In this document: in pieces, positions 41,430-52,857 of the stretch
How the letters are laid out: each line of letters opens with the position of its first letter
How positions within the stretch are numbered: position 1 is the stretch's first letter
Source of the DNA: Ichthyophis bannanicus
Taxonomy: Eukaryota; Chordata; Amphibia; Gymnophiona; Ichthyophiidae
NCBI GenBank assembly: GCA_033557465.1
Contig: CM066034.1
Coordinates: 988,319,637-988,383,636 of the forward strand
Length of the DNA: 64,000 nt
Direction: 5' to 3'
Translations under genes and position numbers: made by a program
Notes under the pieces: generated by a model
What the model was told of the DNA's origin: nothing
Database searches by the model: none
Seen by the model: only the letters and a program-made list of their open reading frames with translations

Positions 41430-44211
41430 AATGCTTGTATGCAAATGCTAGAAGTCTAAAAAATAAGATGGGAGAGTTAGAATATATAGCACTAAATGAA
41501 AGGTTAGATATGATTGGAATATCAGAGACATGGTGGAAGGAGGACAACCAGTGGGACACTGTGATACCTGGGTACAAACTATATCGTAATGACAGAGCTG
41601 ATCAAATTGGTGGAGGGGTTGCTCTCTATGTTAGAGAGGGCATTGAGTCAGAAAGGATTAAACTTTTGCAGGAAACAAAATCTGCTGTAGAATCTATATG
41701 GATTGAAACTCCATGTAAAAGGGGAAACAATGGCAGTGGGGGTGTACTATCGACCGCCTGGCCAGAATGACCAAATGGATGATGAAATCAAGGAAGCTAA
41801 CAAAAGTTACAGCACAGTAATAATAATGGATGATTTCAACTACCCCAGTATCGACTGGGTCAGTGTCACGTCAGGACATGCTAGGGAGATAAAGTTCATA
41901 GATGAAATAAATGACTGCTTCTTGGAGCAGCTGGTTCATGAACTGACCAGAGGGGAAGCCATATTAGACCTAGTCCTTAGTGGAACACCAGATCTAGTGC
42001 AAGAGATAAGGTTGTTGGGGCCACTTGGCAATAGTGATCATAGCATGATCGCCTTTGATTTAATTAGTGGAGGAGGGATAGTAAGGAAATCCACAGTACT
42101 ACCTTTTAACTTTCGAAAGGGAGACTATGATAAAATGAGGAAAACAGTTAAGAAAAAACTAAAAGGAGCAGTTGCAAAGGTTAAAGACGTACATCAGGCT
42201 TGGCTGTTGTTGAAAAATACTATCTTGAAAGCCCAGACCAGCTGTATTCCACGCTTTAAGAAAAGTGGAAGGAAGTCCAAAAAACTGCCAGCATGGTTTA
42301 AAGGTGAGGTCAGAGAGGCTATTGTTGCCAAAAATGCATCTTTCAGGAAATGGAAAAAAGAGCCAAACGACGAAACCTGGAAACAGCACAAGCACTGGCA
42401 AGTCAAATGCAAGGCATTGATAAGGCAGGCAAAGGGAGAATTTGAGAAGAAGCTTGCTGTGGAAGCAAAAACGCGAAGTAAAGACCTTTTCAAGTACATT
42501 CGTAGCAAAAAACCTGTGAGAGAGTCAGTTGGTCCATTAGATGATAAAGGGGTTAAAGGAGCACTAAGAGGCGAGAAGGCGATAGCGGAGAGACTGAATG
42601 AATTCTTTGCTTCGGTCTTTACTGAGGAAGATGTAGGGATGTTACCCATGACTGAAGTGGTATTTAAAGGTGCGGAAGAATTGAAGGAAATATCGATACA
42701 TCGGGAAGATGTATTACAACTATTAGATAAACTGGAGAGTAGCAAATCACCTGGGCCGGATGGTATACATCCAAGGGTGTTGAAAGAACTGAAATATGAG
42801 ATTTGCAGACCTGCTATTAGTAATCTGTGAACTATCATTAAAATCATCTCTAATACCTGAAGACTGGAGGATCGCCAATGTAACACCAATTTTTAAAAAG
42901 GGTTCCAGGGGTAATCCGGGAAACTACAGACCAGTGAGCCTGACATCAGTACCGGGAAAAATGGTAGAAACCATCATAAAGAATAAAATTACTCAGCATG
43001 TAGATAGTCATGACCTAATGGGAGACAGCCAACATGGCTTTAGACAAGGAAGATCTTGTCTTACTAATCTGTTATGTTTTTTTGAAGGAGTGAATAATCA
43101 GGTGGACAAAGGTGAGTCGGTTGATATTGTGTATCTGGACTTTCAGAAAGCCTTTGACAAGGTCCCTCATGAGAGACTTTTGGCAAAACTAAAGAGTCAT
43201 GGGATAGGAGGCAGTGTACTATTGTGGATCAGAAACTGGTTAAAAGATAGAAAGCAGAGGGCAGGGCTAAATGGCCAATTTTCCCAATGGAGAAAGGTGA
43301 ATAGTGGTGTACCCCAGGGATCTGTGCTGGGTCCGCTGCTTTTTGACATATTCATAAATGACCTGGAAAGTGGAATAACGAGTGAGGTTATCTAATTTGC
43401 AGATGACACAAAACTATTTAAAGTTGTTAAAACCCAAGAGGATTGTGGAAAATTGCAAGAGGATCTTGATAAATTGGAAGACTGGGCATCAAAATGGCAG
43501 ATGAAATTTAATGTGGACAAGTGCAAGGTTATGCACCTAGGGAAGAACAACCCAAACTATGGTTACACGATGCAAGGTTCCACATTAGGAACTACCACCC
43601 AGGAAAAAGATTTAGGTGTCATTGTGGATACCATGTTAAAACCCTCGGCCCAGTGTGCCGCAGCGGCCAAGAGAGCAAATAGAATGCTAGGTATGATAAG
43701 GAAAGGAATGGAAAATAAAACAAAAGATATTATAATGCCTCTATATCGTTCCATGGTAAGACCGCACCTTGAATATTGTGTGCAATTCTGGTCGCCGTAT
43801 CTTAAAAAGGATATAGCGATTTTAGAAAAGGTTCAGAGAAGAGTCACCAAAATGGTAAAGGGGATGGAAGGATACTCCTATGAAGAAAGGCTAAAAAGGT
43901 TAGGGCTCTTTAACCTGGAAAAGAGACGGCTGAGGGGAGATATGATAGAAGTCTATAAAATAATGAACGGAGTGGAACGGGTAAACGTAGATCGATTGTT
44001 TACCTTATCAGAATATAGAAAGATTAGGGGACATGCATTGAAGCTACAGGGTAAACTATTTAAGACTAATAAAAGAAAATATTTTTTCACTCAACGTGTA
44101 ATCAAACTCTGGAATTTGTTACCGGAGGATGTAGTAAAGGCTGTTAGTGTAGCTGGGTTTAAAAAAGGTTTGGACAAGTTCCTGGAGGAAAGGTCCATAA
44201 ACCATTATTAA
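41430..44211 (+). pseudogene. CR1 copy e, ORF2 (endonuclease-RT)
   Basis: Covers the whole of ORF2 with few lesions. Endonuclease 41435-41770 (ISETWWKEDNQWD, GGGVALYVREGIE), frame change near 41730, then 41703-42830 (VYYRPPGQNDQMD, DFNYPSIDWVSV, GNSDHSMIAFDL, basic linker, SPGPDGIHPRVLKEL). A 1-bp insertion near 42800 moves to 42796-43395 ([52 protein letters not shown]). A TAA at 43393 stands just before FADD; reading resumes in the same frame at 43396-44211 to [10 protein letters not shown]. Three or four lesions separate it from an open ORF2. Confidence 0.94.
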
Positions 44212-44390
44212 GAAGGGACCCAGGATATCAATGCTTGAACCAATACAAGCATTGTGGAACCTGTGTCCCTTGGGGAAACTGCTAGGTACATATGACCAAG
44301 ATTGGCCACTGTTGGAAACAGAATACTGGGCTTGATGGACCTTGGTCTGACCCAGTATGGCATATCTTATGTTCTTATATCTTATGTAAT
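44212..44390 (+). mobile_element. CR1 copy e, 3' UTR
   Basis: The family 3' UTR (GAAGGGACCCAGGATATCAA ... GACCCAGTATGGCATATCTT) ends at a duplicated TTATGTTCTTATATCTTATG. The short tandem octamer-like end is the CR1 hallmark in place of poly(A). Confidence 0.9.
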
Positions 44391-44396
44391 GCTGTT

Positions 44397-44625
44397 CCCT
44401 GGGTTATAAAGCATTTATAGTATAGACAGTATATACCAAGGAATGTGCTCCTGGAATATCAAACATTTATATTATAAACAGTAAATACCAAGGAATACTG
44501 CACCAGCTGCTTCCCTAGGGTATAAAGCATGTATACTGTACAGACAGTATATACCAGAGGATGTTCTGCCAGGATATAAAGCAGCAATGACACAAACAGT
44601 ACATTCCCGGGAGTGCTCAGGCAAT
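44397..44625. repeat. About 70-bp satellite, part 3
   Basis: Three units: GGTTATAAAGCATTTATAGT, GAATATCAAACATTTATATT and GGTATAAAGCATGTATACTG with ACAGTATATACCA linkers. It continues the array cut at 40831. Confidence 0.75.
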
Positions 44626-44629
44626 TATG

Positions 44630-45840
44630 CCTGTTGCATTATATTGCCGTCTGACTATCTTATATTAGATAACATTATGCAAGCACTGTCAAGAAAAAGA
44701 AACACGGTCTATTCATTTAAACTGTATCAGCGCCCCTACGGACCCAGTAAAAGGCCTCCTTGAGCCAGTGTTCATCCTGTCATACAGGTTCCAGCTTATC
44801 TGTGCAGGCTGAGCCGGTTCTGATTTGTCAGCTGGCATCAGTGGACTATCGTCCTGCCTTTTCTAGAGAAATCAAACCTATAATTACATAGGTACAACAG
44901 GGTAAAACCAGGATGGGCTCAGGCCAGGCCAAGTGACATAGAGTTTGTTGGTAACTAGAGAAAGCATTCATTTCAGACCATGATCCATCTCGCCCTTTCA
45001 TTGTCTTATCAAGAGACTATTTATCAGTCATTTAGTGAGAGAGCTTCCAGCCCAGTGCTTGCTGTGCTGAGGCTACAAGACATTCCTCAGCCCTTACTCA
45101 GCAGGTCAGGGAGCAGGCAGCAGTATTTCAGAACACAGGCGGCCAGGATTTCACAGTCATTGGATTTCAGTCCGTTCCCAGGCATCGGATACAATGGGAC
45201 TGAAAAAGACAGTAGGACGAATAAAGGTTAATTCTGCTTTCAATGTTACAGCTTTGATTTTATCTGGAAAACAAGCCATTTTCTGATGCAGATTGCAAGG
45301 ATCCTGAGAAACAACGATTTAGAATAGAGGCACAGGGAGATGAAGTGTCGCTCTGAAAGCGAGAATCCTGGTCCTTGCAGCCATGCTATAATCCTATATA
45401 GGCCTTGGTGAACTTGCAGAACTATTTTCAATCCATTCCACAGGAGCGTCTAATGGAATATATTATGGCCAATGAAATATATTATGGCCCCAGCTCCCCT
45501 GGTGTCCAGCAGCATGACAGCTCTGCTGTTCCTCTATCCTTAATGCACCCATAGCAACCACAATGAGATATACAAGACCTGGGAACCTTGTTAAAAAATA
45601 CATAAACACCAGTCATTCTGAAGAACATATGCAATATCCAGTTCATTTATATCTCCTGCCTGTGTATTATGATAACTTTACTTGCCCAGTCCACTGCCAT
45701 TTTTCATACATACCTTTGGCTAGAGGTGGAGGTCTTGCATCCTGATTGGTCTGTAAGCTCCACAGGGAAGGGACTCCGTCATATGTGCCTCTATACAGGA
45801 TAATATGCAGCTGGTGGTGCTTTAGAAATGATTAACACCT
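44630..45840. other. Unrecognised, apparently low-repeat stretch
   Basis: No transposon signature and no recognisable exon. Several small frames without domains. Confidence 0.45.
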
Positions 45841-45845
45841 TCATA

Positions 45846-46728
45846 CTGCCTTGGTTAAGGCCAAATGACAGCCAGCATGGTTAAAAAGTGAGATGAAAGA
45901 GGCCATTAGAGCCAAAAGAAATCTTTCAAAAATTGTAAAAAGGAGCCAAATGAAGAAAATAGGAAACAGCATGAACACTGGAAAGTTAAATGCAAAGCAC
46001 TGATAAGGAAGGCAAAAAGAGAATTTGAAAGTAAGCTTGCCATAGAGACAAAAACTTACAATACAAACTGTACATTTGAAGCAAGAAGCTGGCAAAGAAG
46101 TCAGTTGGACCATTAGATGATCAAGGGATAAAAAGGGCGCTGAGAGACTAAATGAATTCCTTGCTTCAATTTTTTACTGTGGAAGATGTGAGGAAACTAC
46201 ACATGCCAGAGAAGATATTTAATGGTGTCGAGTAGAAAGGGTTAAATCAAATCTCAGTGAACCTGGAAGATCTAGTAGAACAAATTGACAAATTAAAAAG
46301 CAGCAAATCACCTTGACCGTATGATATACACCTAAGAACACAAAGATGAAATTACAGACCTACTATTGAAAATTTTTAACCTATCACCAAAGTCACCTAT
46401 GGTACCAGAAGATTGGAGGGTGGCCATCGTAATGCCAATATTAAGGTTCCAGGGGTGATTCGGGACACTAGAGACCAGTGAGCCTAACATCAGTGCTGGG
46501 CAAAATGGTGGAAACCATTTCAAAGAACCCATGGACAGTCACTAGTTGAATGGGACAAAGTCGACATGGATTTATCTAAGGGGAATCTTGCATTACTAAT
46601 ATGCTCCATTTCCGTGAAGTTATGAATAAACATATGAATGAAGGTGAGACAGTTAATATAGTGTGTTTGACTTTCAGAAATCGTTTGACAAGGTTCCACA
46701 TGAGAGACTCCTGAGGAAATGAAACATG
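45846..46728 (+). pseudogene. CR1 copy f, ORF2 linker and RT start
   Basis: Old CR1. Discontinuous frames match copies e and g: KREFESKLA (linker), the SKSP.PDGIHP region mutated at 46310, IVMPI...GSRGDSG.YRPVSL, MLHFREVMNKHMNEGETVNIVC and the palm IVCLTFRNRLTRFHMRDS-like text. More diverged than copies d, e and g, with many indels. Interrupted at 46729. Confidence 0.8.
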
Positions 46729-47461
46729 CTGAAAACTGCAGACTTATACAAGGTGGTGTGACAAAATAGCTTGTTTCCCTTTCCTCCATTAGCAAACATA
46801 TGTCTATGGAGGATCTGACTTCGAACACACGTTAAGTGTGTGTCATTAAGGTAGCAGTGGATCTGGGCCTCCATGAGGCACCTTGGCCATCTGTCTGTGT
46901 TCACCTTGAGAGAGTATGTGTGTCTGTGTAGTCATGCAGCATAATGCAAGGGTGGTGTGTGTGTGTGTATAATGAGGGAGTTGTGGTAGGGTTGTGAAGG
47001 TGCATCTGTATGTGTGTGTAGACCATTTTGTTGCTGATGTTGAAAGGTGGTATAGACAGAATCCAAATAAATAAAGTCATGGGGAAACTTGAAACCATGA
47101 GAACATCCAAACTTCTTCCACCAATGGGGTCAAACATGCACAGAGCCAATCACAATAGGGGAAGTGTGCATTGTGCCATTTTCAGTAGCTCTTCTATTGG
47201 TGGTTGTTCATCTTCAATGCGATTGTGGCGCAACTCTGCTTCTGCTGGCGGGAGATGGGGTCCCGGCTGCCACCAGCTGTCTTACCCAGGCACTTGTAAG
47301 GGGACGGGGGGGGGGGGGCAACGAGCATAGACATCTGTTTGTTGACACATGCTTCCACATACAAAAACAAGCAGATGTGCACGGATAGACAAAACTCATT
47401 GATAATAAAAATGAACCCTCTGCAATAGGCGCTATCGCTTATACAAAATGCGCCTAAAAAT
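46729..47461. mobile_element. 733-bp insertion in CR1 copy f, class unknown
   Basis: CR1 sequence stops after CATG (46725-46728) and resumes at CATG (47462-47465). The insert contains a (GT)n stretch at about 46955-46975 and a G-run at 47303-47318. I see no TIR, RT or SINE promoter. A 4-bp duplication is possible, so a DNA element with a short TSD is one option. Confidence 0.5.
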
Positions 47462-48055
47462 CATGGCATAGAAGGTAATGTCCTACTGTGAACTGGAAAC
47501 TGGTTGCGAGAGAGAAAACCGAGAGTAGGACTAAATGCTCAATTTCTTCAATGAAGGAAGGTGAATAGTGGAGTATCCCAGGGATCGCTGCTGGGACCAA
47601 TGCTTTTTAATATATTTATAAATGATATGGAATTGGAAATAACAAATGAGGTGATTAAGTTAGGAGATGACACCAAAATATTCAGAGATGTTAAATCACA
47701 TGTGAATTGTGAGAAATTGCTGGAGGATCTTGTGAGCCTGGGAGACCGGACATTCAAATGGCAGATGAAATTTAATGTGGACAAGTGCAAAGTAGGGAAA
47801 AATAACCCAAACTATAGCTAGACAATGTTAGGCTCCACATTAGGAGTCACCACTGAAGAAAAGGATCTAAGCATCATTGTGGCTCTGTTCAGTGTGTGGT
47901 AGCAGCCAAAAAGGCAAACAGAACGTAAGGAATCATTAGGAAAGGAAGAGGGACTAACACAAAGACTATCCTAATGCCTCTGTATCACTCTATATTGCAA
48001 CCTTACCTTGAGTATAGTATGCAATTCTGGTCTCCGCATCTCAAAGATATAGCGG
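47462..48055 (+). pseudogene. CR1 copy f, RT palm/thumb
   Basis: Encodes SGVSQGSLLGPMLFNIFINDMELE (47561), a GDD where the other copies have ADD (the catalytic FADD is mutated to LGDD), KWQMKFNVDKCKVGKNNPNYS, then MPLYHSIL.PYLEYSMQFWSPHLKDIA. Interrupted at 48056 by a hAT-like element. Confidence 0.85.
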
Positions 48056-48498
48056 CAGGGGTGTTCCAAGAGGGTTGAATGCCCAAGCAGACACCTCCCC
48101 ACTCTAGACGATGTCCCTCCAGTGATGATGCTCCCACTCCCATCGGGCCCATGGAAGAGGTGTACATGGCAAAGATACCTTTATTGGCTTGCCACACTAC
48201 CTCTTCTGCAGTCCCTGAAACTGTTCCCTCTCAGCGAAGTCTTACGGTGCAGCTGTTCTCATGAGACTTCACCGGAAAGGAACAGCCGCTAGGCCTGCAG
48301 AAGGCTCACGAGAACGACTGCACCATAAGACTTTGCTGAGAGGGAGCAGCTGCTAGACCTGGCGAGGAGGCACTGTGGCAAACCAGCAAGGTATGCTTGC
48401 CGCACGCACCTCCTCCGTGAGAGCCTGGAAGCAGCGCCCTCTCCTGACCAGCACCTGGGGTGGTCCGCACCCACCGCCTAACCCTTGGTACACCACTG
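48056..48498. mobile_element. hAT-like MITE in CR1 copy f
   Basis: Starts CAGGGGTGTTCCAAG and ends CCTTGGTACACCACTG: a 16-bp imperfect inverted repeat of the hAT CAGTGGTGTACCAAGG type. Flanks TATAGCGG (48048-48055) and TGTAGCAG (48499-48506) are an 8-bp TSD with two later changes; the CR1 family has TATAGCAG there. The interior holds an imperfect fold-back (about 48215-48355). No transposase. Confidence 0.85.
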
Positions 48499-48640
48499 TG
48501 TAGCAGCATTAGAAAAGATACAGAAAAGGGCAATCAAATTGATAAAGGGGATGGAACAACTCTTCTGAGAAAAGGCTCAAGAAGTCAGGGCTCTTCCTGA
48601 AGAGAGATATGCAACAGGAAACAGGTAATTCCTTAGTAGA
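48499..48640 (+). pseudogene. CR1 copy f, remainder
   Basis: Continues IAALEKIQKRAIKLIKGMEQLF and ends near 48610 after GLFLKRDM, without a 3' UTR. Confidence 0.7.
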
Positions 48641-50225
48641 TTGGTTTGTGGCTTCACATGAATTCTTTAACAACTACTGGTGCCATTTCTTCTAAACGGA
48701 AAGTACGGGGTATACGGCATGACTCTTGGTACTCACAAGATCTTAGGGTGCTAAAAAGGAAATGTAGAAGACTAGAATTTAAATGGTGGTGTTCTGTTAT
48801 GGAAGAAGATAAATCCTTGTGGAAGTGTAGCTATCGCAGATAGAAAAGCCGGATTAGGCAGGCCCAAAGAAGTATTATGAAAACTTAATTATGCAGGCTT
48901 TGTCACAACAGAAATTGTTATTTAAAATATTATCTACATTGTTGGAGAATATTTTAAATTCCAGCCAGATCCTTTGTTGTCAGTTCAAAATGTGGCAGGT
49001 TTTTTTCAGAATAAAGTAGCAAAAATTTGAGGTAACCTTCTGATGGGGGGGGGGGGGGGGTCAGATATAGATAAATTATTAGCACTTTCTCCAAAGGGTA
49101 ATGTGGAGGCAGCATAGGTCACCCACCATTTTTGGGCATCATTTAGAGAACCATCGTTTTTAAGAATTTGAAAGATGTTTTTTAAATATACTAAGAAGTT
49201 CTCACCAGCAGATGCGGGTCCGGTTTTTATAGTCCGCTCTGTGCCATTTTCATTTAAATGCTGGCTTTACAAGATGGTGTTCATCATCCTTTTGGAAGGC
49301 GGCTATCCATCAGAGATTGGTAATATTGTATTAACACCTATCCCTAAGGATTTAAAGGCTAGTTTAGCGAAAGCTTCCAATTTTCATCAGACTGCAAACA
49401 TACCATTCTATACAAAGATATTGTAAGCACTGGTAGCAGGTCAGCTGATGCAATATGTGGAAGAACATGATTGCTTGAATTTGCAGTTTGGGTTTCGCAG
49501 ATTTCATCATACTGAATGGTTACTGGATATTCTTATCTTGGATATGAATGATATCTTGGCTAGGGGTCATATAGCAGTGTTGTTGCAGTTTGATCTGAGT
49601 GCAGCATTTGGTGCTGCTAACCATGAGATGCTGTTGGTGGTTTTGGACTACCTGGGCATTTCAGGGAAGGTATTTTTGAGTGGTTTTCAGGCTTTCTGTA
49701 TAATCAGACTTATTTCCTTCAAATTAAAGCTGAATGGTCAAGACCATGGAATTCAGTGTGGAATCCCTCAGGGATCACCGTTGTCCCCTGTGCTGATTCG
49801 GTATCCCCTTTTATGTGCACAGTTGCAGTGGCTTAGGATATCGGAATGTATATGTTTTAAATTATATTTGTTTTTATATCAATTTTTTATGAATTTGTTC
49901 TAGTTCTTTTCTCTGAAATGTTACTGCCTTTTTAAAGTATGAAGTCTGGATGTTTGCAGGGCACCATGACCCTTCTCTTCCCCTCAAGTGGGAGAATTAT
50001 GAGTAAAAAGAGATTTGCGTTTACGATCCCCTTTAAAGCAGCTGAGTTTTGGTCTAAGCTACCAAAAGATTGGCTTGGCTTTTTTCTGATTGATTATTTC
50101 CATTATAACCATTTTATGAATTATATTGCTATGCTTGTGGGGCCTGATATTCAGTTGGGTGAGCTATGCAGTGACAGCATAAAATATCCGAGTTTGGCAG
50201 TGAGGGGATGCAGCCACAGAGCCTA
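48640..50225 (+). pseudogene. Remnant of a different LINE (Jockey superfamily)
   Basis: Fragments of ORF2 in several frames: GYPSEIGNIVLTPIPKD (RT fingers, 49175-49426), QFGFRRFHHTEWLLDI and the palm VLLQFDLSAAFGAANHEMLLVVLDYLGI, then GIQCGIPQGSPLSPVLI (49448-49903). The catalytic xxDD is lost at a deletion after 49800. 49939-50130 (KRFAFTIPFKAAEFWSKLPKDW) fits the C-terminal AAPKLWNSLP-type segment. Unlike both CR1 and L2 copies here. A G17 run at 49045-49062 interrupts the upstream part. Confidence 0.65.
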
Positions 50226-51720
50226 AGTGGGTAGCTTGAAGGACTAGAAAAAGGGACTGTTACTTCTGGAGAGAGACCTGCAATTGTGAGTATATACTTC
50301 TGGGAATTTTCTGAAAGGAATTCTTTCTATTAAAGCTATTTAATCTGTGAACCCACTATTTTTTGTTAAATCAGTAAGGGCCTAGTAGCAGCAGTTTAAG
50401 TTTAAATTTAAAACACAGAAGAGAACTTTCTGGTTACATTTCATACCCAGCAGAGAGCTTATAGTTTTAACTTAATAGTCACTCAGGGCCTAGTATCAGC
50501 AAAGTATTTTTAGTTTAAATTTAAAACACAGAAGAGAGCTTTCTGGTTAAATTTAGAACCCAGCAGAGAGCTTGTAGTTTAAATTTCATAATAAGTTAAA
50601 GCCTAGCAGCAGCAAAGAGCTATAATTTAAATCAAATAAGAATATAGATTAGCACAAAAGGCAAAACAGGGTCAGTACTCTTTGAGCAGCAAATAAAGTC
50701 TTCTAGAGACCTTTACAAAGAGGCCTTCTACCTAGGGGGCAAGAGATCTGTGAAACGTTTTCAATAGGTGTTAACACCAGGTGGCAGTTCAAAAGGCCAT
50801 TTTGAAAGACTCCTTCTATCCAAGCAAGGATTGTTAATCATCCAGGAAGATGGTCACAGCTTACCTCAGCAGCAGAGGCATAAATAGCTCAACCAGAGCT
50901 CTGTGATCCTCAGTCTTGAAGGACTAGAAAAAGGGACTGTTACTTCTGGAGAGAGATCTGCAATTGTGAGAATATACTTCTGGGAATTTTCTGAAAGGAA
51001 TTCTTTCTATTAAAGCTATTTAATCTATGAACGCACTATTTTTTATTAAATCAGTCAGGGCCTAGTAGCAGCAGTTTAAGTTTAAATTTAAAACACAGAA
51101 GAGAACTTTCTGGTTACATTTCATACCCAGCAGAGAGCTTATAGTTTTAATTTAATAGTCACTCAGGTCCTAGTATCAACAAAGTATTTTTAGTTTAAAT
51201 TTAAAACACAGAAGAGAGCTTTCTGGTTAAATTTGGAACCCAGCAGAGAGCTGTAGTTTAAATTTAATAGTCACTCAGGGCCTAGTATCAGCAAAGTACT
51301 TTTAGTTTAAATTTAAAACACAGAAGAGAGCTTTCTGGTTAAATTTGGAACCCAGGAGGGAGCTGTAGTTTAAAATTCATAATAAGTTAGAGCCTAGCAT
51401 CAGGAAAGAGCTATAATTTAAATCAGATAAGAATATAGCTTACCTCAGCAGCACAGGACAGGGTACTGTGTAGCAGCCCTCTTTTAATAAGTGTTATTTC
51501 CCTCCCTCCCCACACCCACCCACCCCTGGGATAATCTTAGCTTTATAGGTACTTACACATCTTAAAAGACAGGAGGTGCTCTCAGGTGAAGCTTGTTAAC
51601 CAAATCAGACATACACTAAGGATCTGAGATTAATTAAGCTTCAGGTGAACAAGGTATATTAAACGTATTGGGTACAGTTTTATTGGTATAAATATCCATA
51701 GCAACCCTTAGTAAGTAAAG
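50226..51720 (+). promoter_or_regulatory. CR1 copy g, 5' UTR with two promoter-like modules
   Basis: Module 1 (50233-50660) and module 2 (50912-51480) each begin CTTGAAGGACTAGAAAAAGG and run through GGAGAGAGA, TCTATTAAAGCTATTTAATC and then a series of about 90-110 bp units (GGGCCTAGTA / AAATTTAAAACACAGAAGAG / GAACCCAGCAGAGAG). Module 2 has one more inner unit. A 250-bp linker (50661-50911) separates them. By analogy with LINE monomers these are candidate promoters, but I see no defined core promoter motif. ORF1 follows 275 bp after module 2. Confidence 0.85.
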
Positions 51721-51754
51721 AACTTAAAGTTCTAAACAAAAACTTAAAACTAAG

Positions 51755-52735
51755 ATGCAGACAGCAGTCCAGCAGCAGGATGGGGGCTTTCCAGTCTTTT
51801 GCATTGAGTGTCACATGTATGATTTTCTCCCAGTTGGTGAGAGGTCTTACGTGTGCATTAGGTGCAAGGAGCTCTTTGCTCTCAGGGAACGAGTCCGTTC
51901 TCTAGAGGCTAGAGTAGCAGACTTGGAAAACATAAGAAAGACAGAGAGGTACATAGACGAGATCTACAGAGATATAGTCCTGAAGTCCCACCTCCAGTCT
52001 GGCAGCATCTCTATTGCCATGGAGGAGAGAGGTCACATGACAGGAGAGCATCACCCTGATGTGGCAGGAAGTGCTCCTGTAACTAGGACCTGTCCTCCAG
52101 GTGATGTAAAACCCTCTCGCACTGAGAAAGTTTCTCAAGGGCCATGTGCCCATGAGGGAAGGGTTAGGACAGCCGTTATAGTTGGTGATTCGATTATTAG
52201 GCATGTAGATAGCTGGGTGCCTGGTGGACGTGAGGATCGTCTGGTAACATGCCTGCCTGGTGCGAAGGTAGCGGACCTCACGCGCTACCTAGATAAGGTC
52301 TTAGATAGTGCTGGGGAGGAGTCTGCTGTCTTGGTACATGTTGGTACCAATGACATAGAAAAATGTGGTAGGGAGGTTCTGGAGGCTAAATTTAGGCTTT
52401 TAGGTAGGAAGTTGAAATCCAGAACTTCCAGGGTAACGTTCTCCGAAATGCTTCCCGTTCCACGTGCAGGACCCAAAAGGCAGGCAGAGCTCCGGAGTCT
52501 CAATGCGTGGATGAGACAATGGTGCAGAGATGAGGGGTTTGGATTTGTTAGGAACTGGGGTACATTCTGGGGAAAGGAGGGGCTCTTCCGAAGGGATGGG
52601 CTTCACCTTAACCAGGATGGAACCAGGCTGCTGGCATTAACCTTTAAAAAGGAGATAGAGCAGCTTTTAAATGAGATAATAGGGGAAAGCCGACAGTCGC
52701 CCAAGAGCAGATGGTTCGGAAGAACGTATCCTTGA
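51755..52735 (+). CDS. CR1 ORF1: zinc-finger and SGNH-esterase protein
   Basis: An uninterrupted 326-residue frame. Residues 16-37 contain a C-x2-C...C-x2-C zinc-binding cluster (C16, C19, C34, C37), followed by a short heptad-like coiled coil (about 41-64). Residues 138-300 form an SGNH hydrolase: GDS with Ser146 (block I), GTND at 197-200 with Asn199 (block III), and DGLH at 281-284 giving the catalytic Asp/His. The family ORF1 is required for retrotransposition and shows esterase activity in characterised CR1 members. The Met was chosen as the first in frame and precedes the zinc cluster. No lesions are visible. Confidence 0.93.
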   Translation: MQTAVQQQDGGFPVFCIECHMYDFLPVGERSYVCIRCKELFALRERVRSLEARVADLENIRKTERYIDEIYRDIVLKSHLQSGSISIAMEERGHMTGEHHPDVAGSAPVTRTCPPGDVKPSRTEKVSQGPCAHEGRVRTAVIVGDSIIRHVDSWVPGGREDRLVTCLPGAKVADLTRYLDKVLDSAGEESAVLVHVGTNDIEKCGREVLEAKFRLLGRKLKSRTSRVTFSEMLPVPRAGPKRQAELRSLNAWMRQWCRDEGFGFVRNWGTFWGKEGLFRRDGLHLNQDGTRLLALTFKKEIEQLLNEIIGESRQSPKSRWFGRTYP

Positions 52736-52857
52736 AGGATACTACCAAAAGCAGAGAGGTTCCAAAAAAGAGTAAAGTAGCCCAAATGCCCTCGAGTCGG
52801 GAGCAGACAGAGCTTAAAGATCCCAAATTACCCATGTCTACCAATAGCCAAATTAAT

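Noticed and set aside
45846..48640. Treating CR1 copy f as several separate CR1 fragments
   Set aside because: The pieces are collinear and continue exactly across the insertions at 46729 and 48056, so one copy is the simpler reading.
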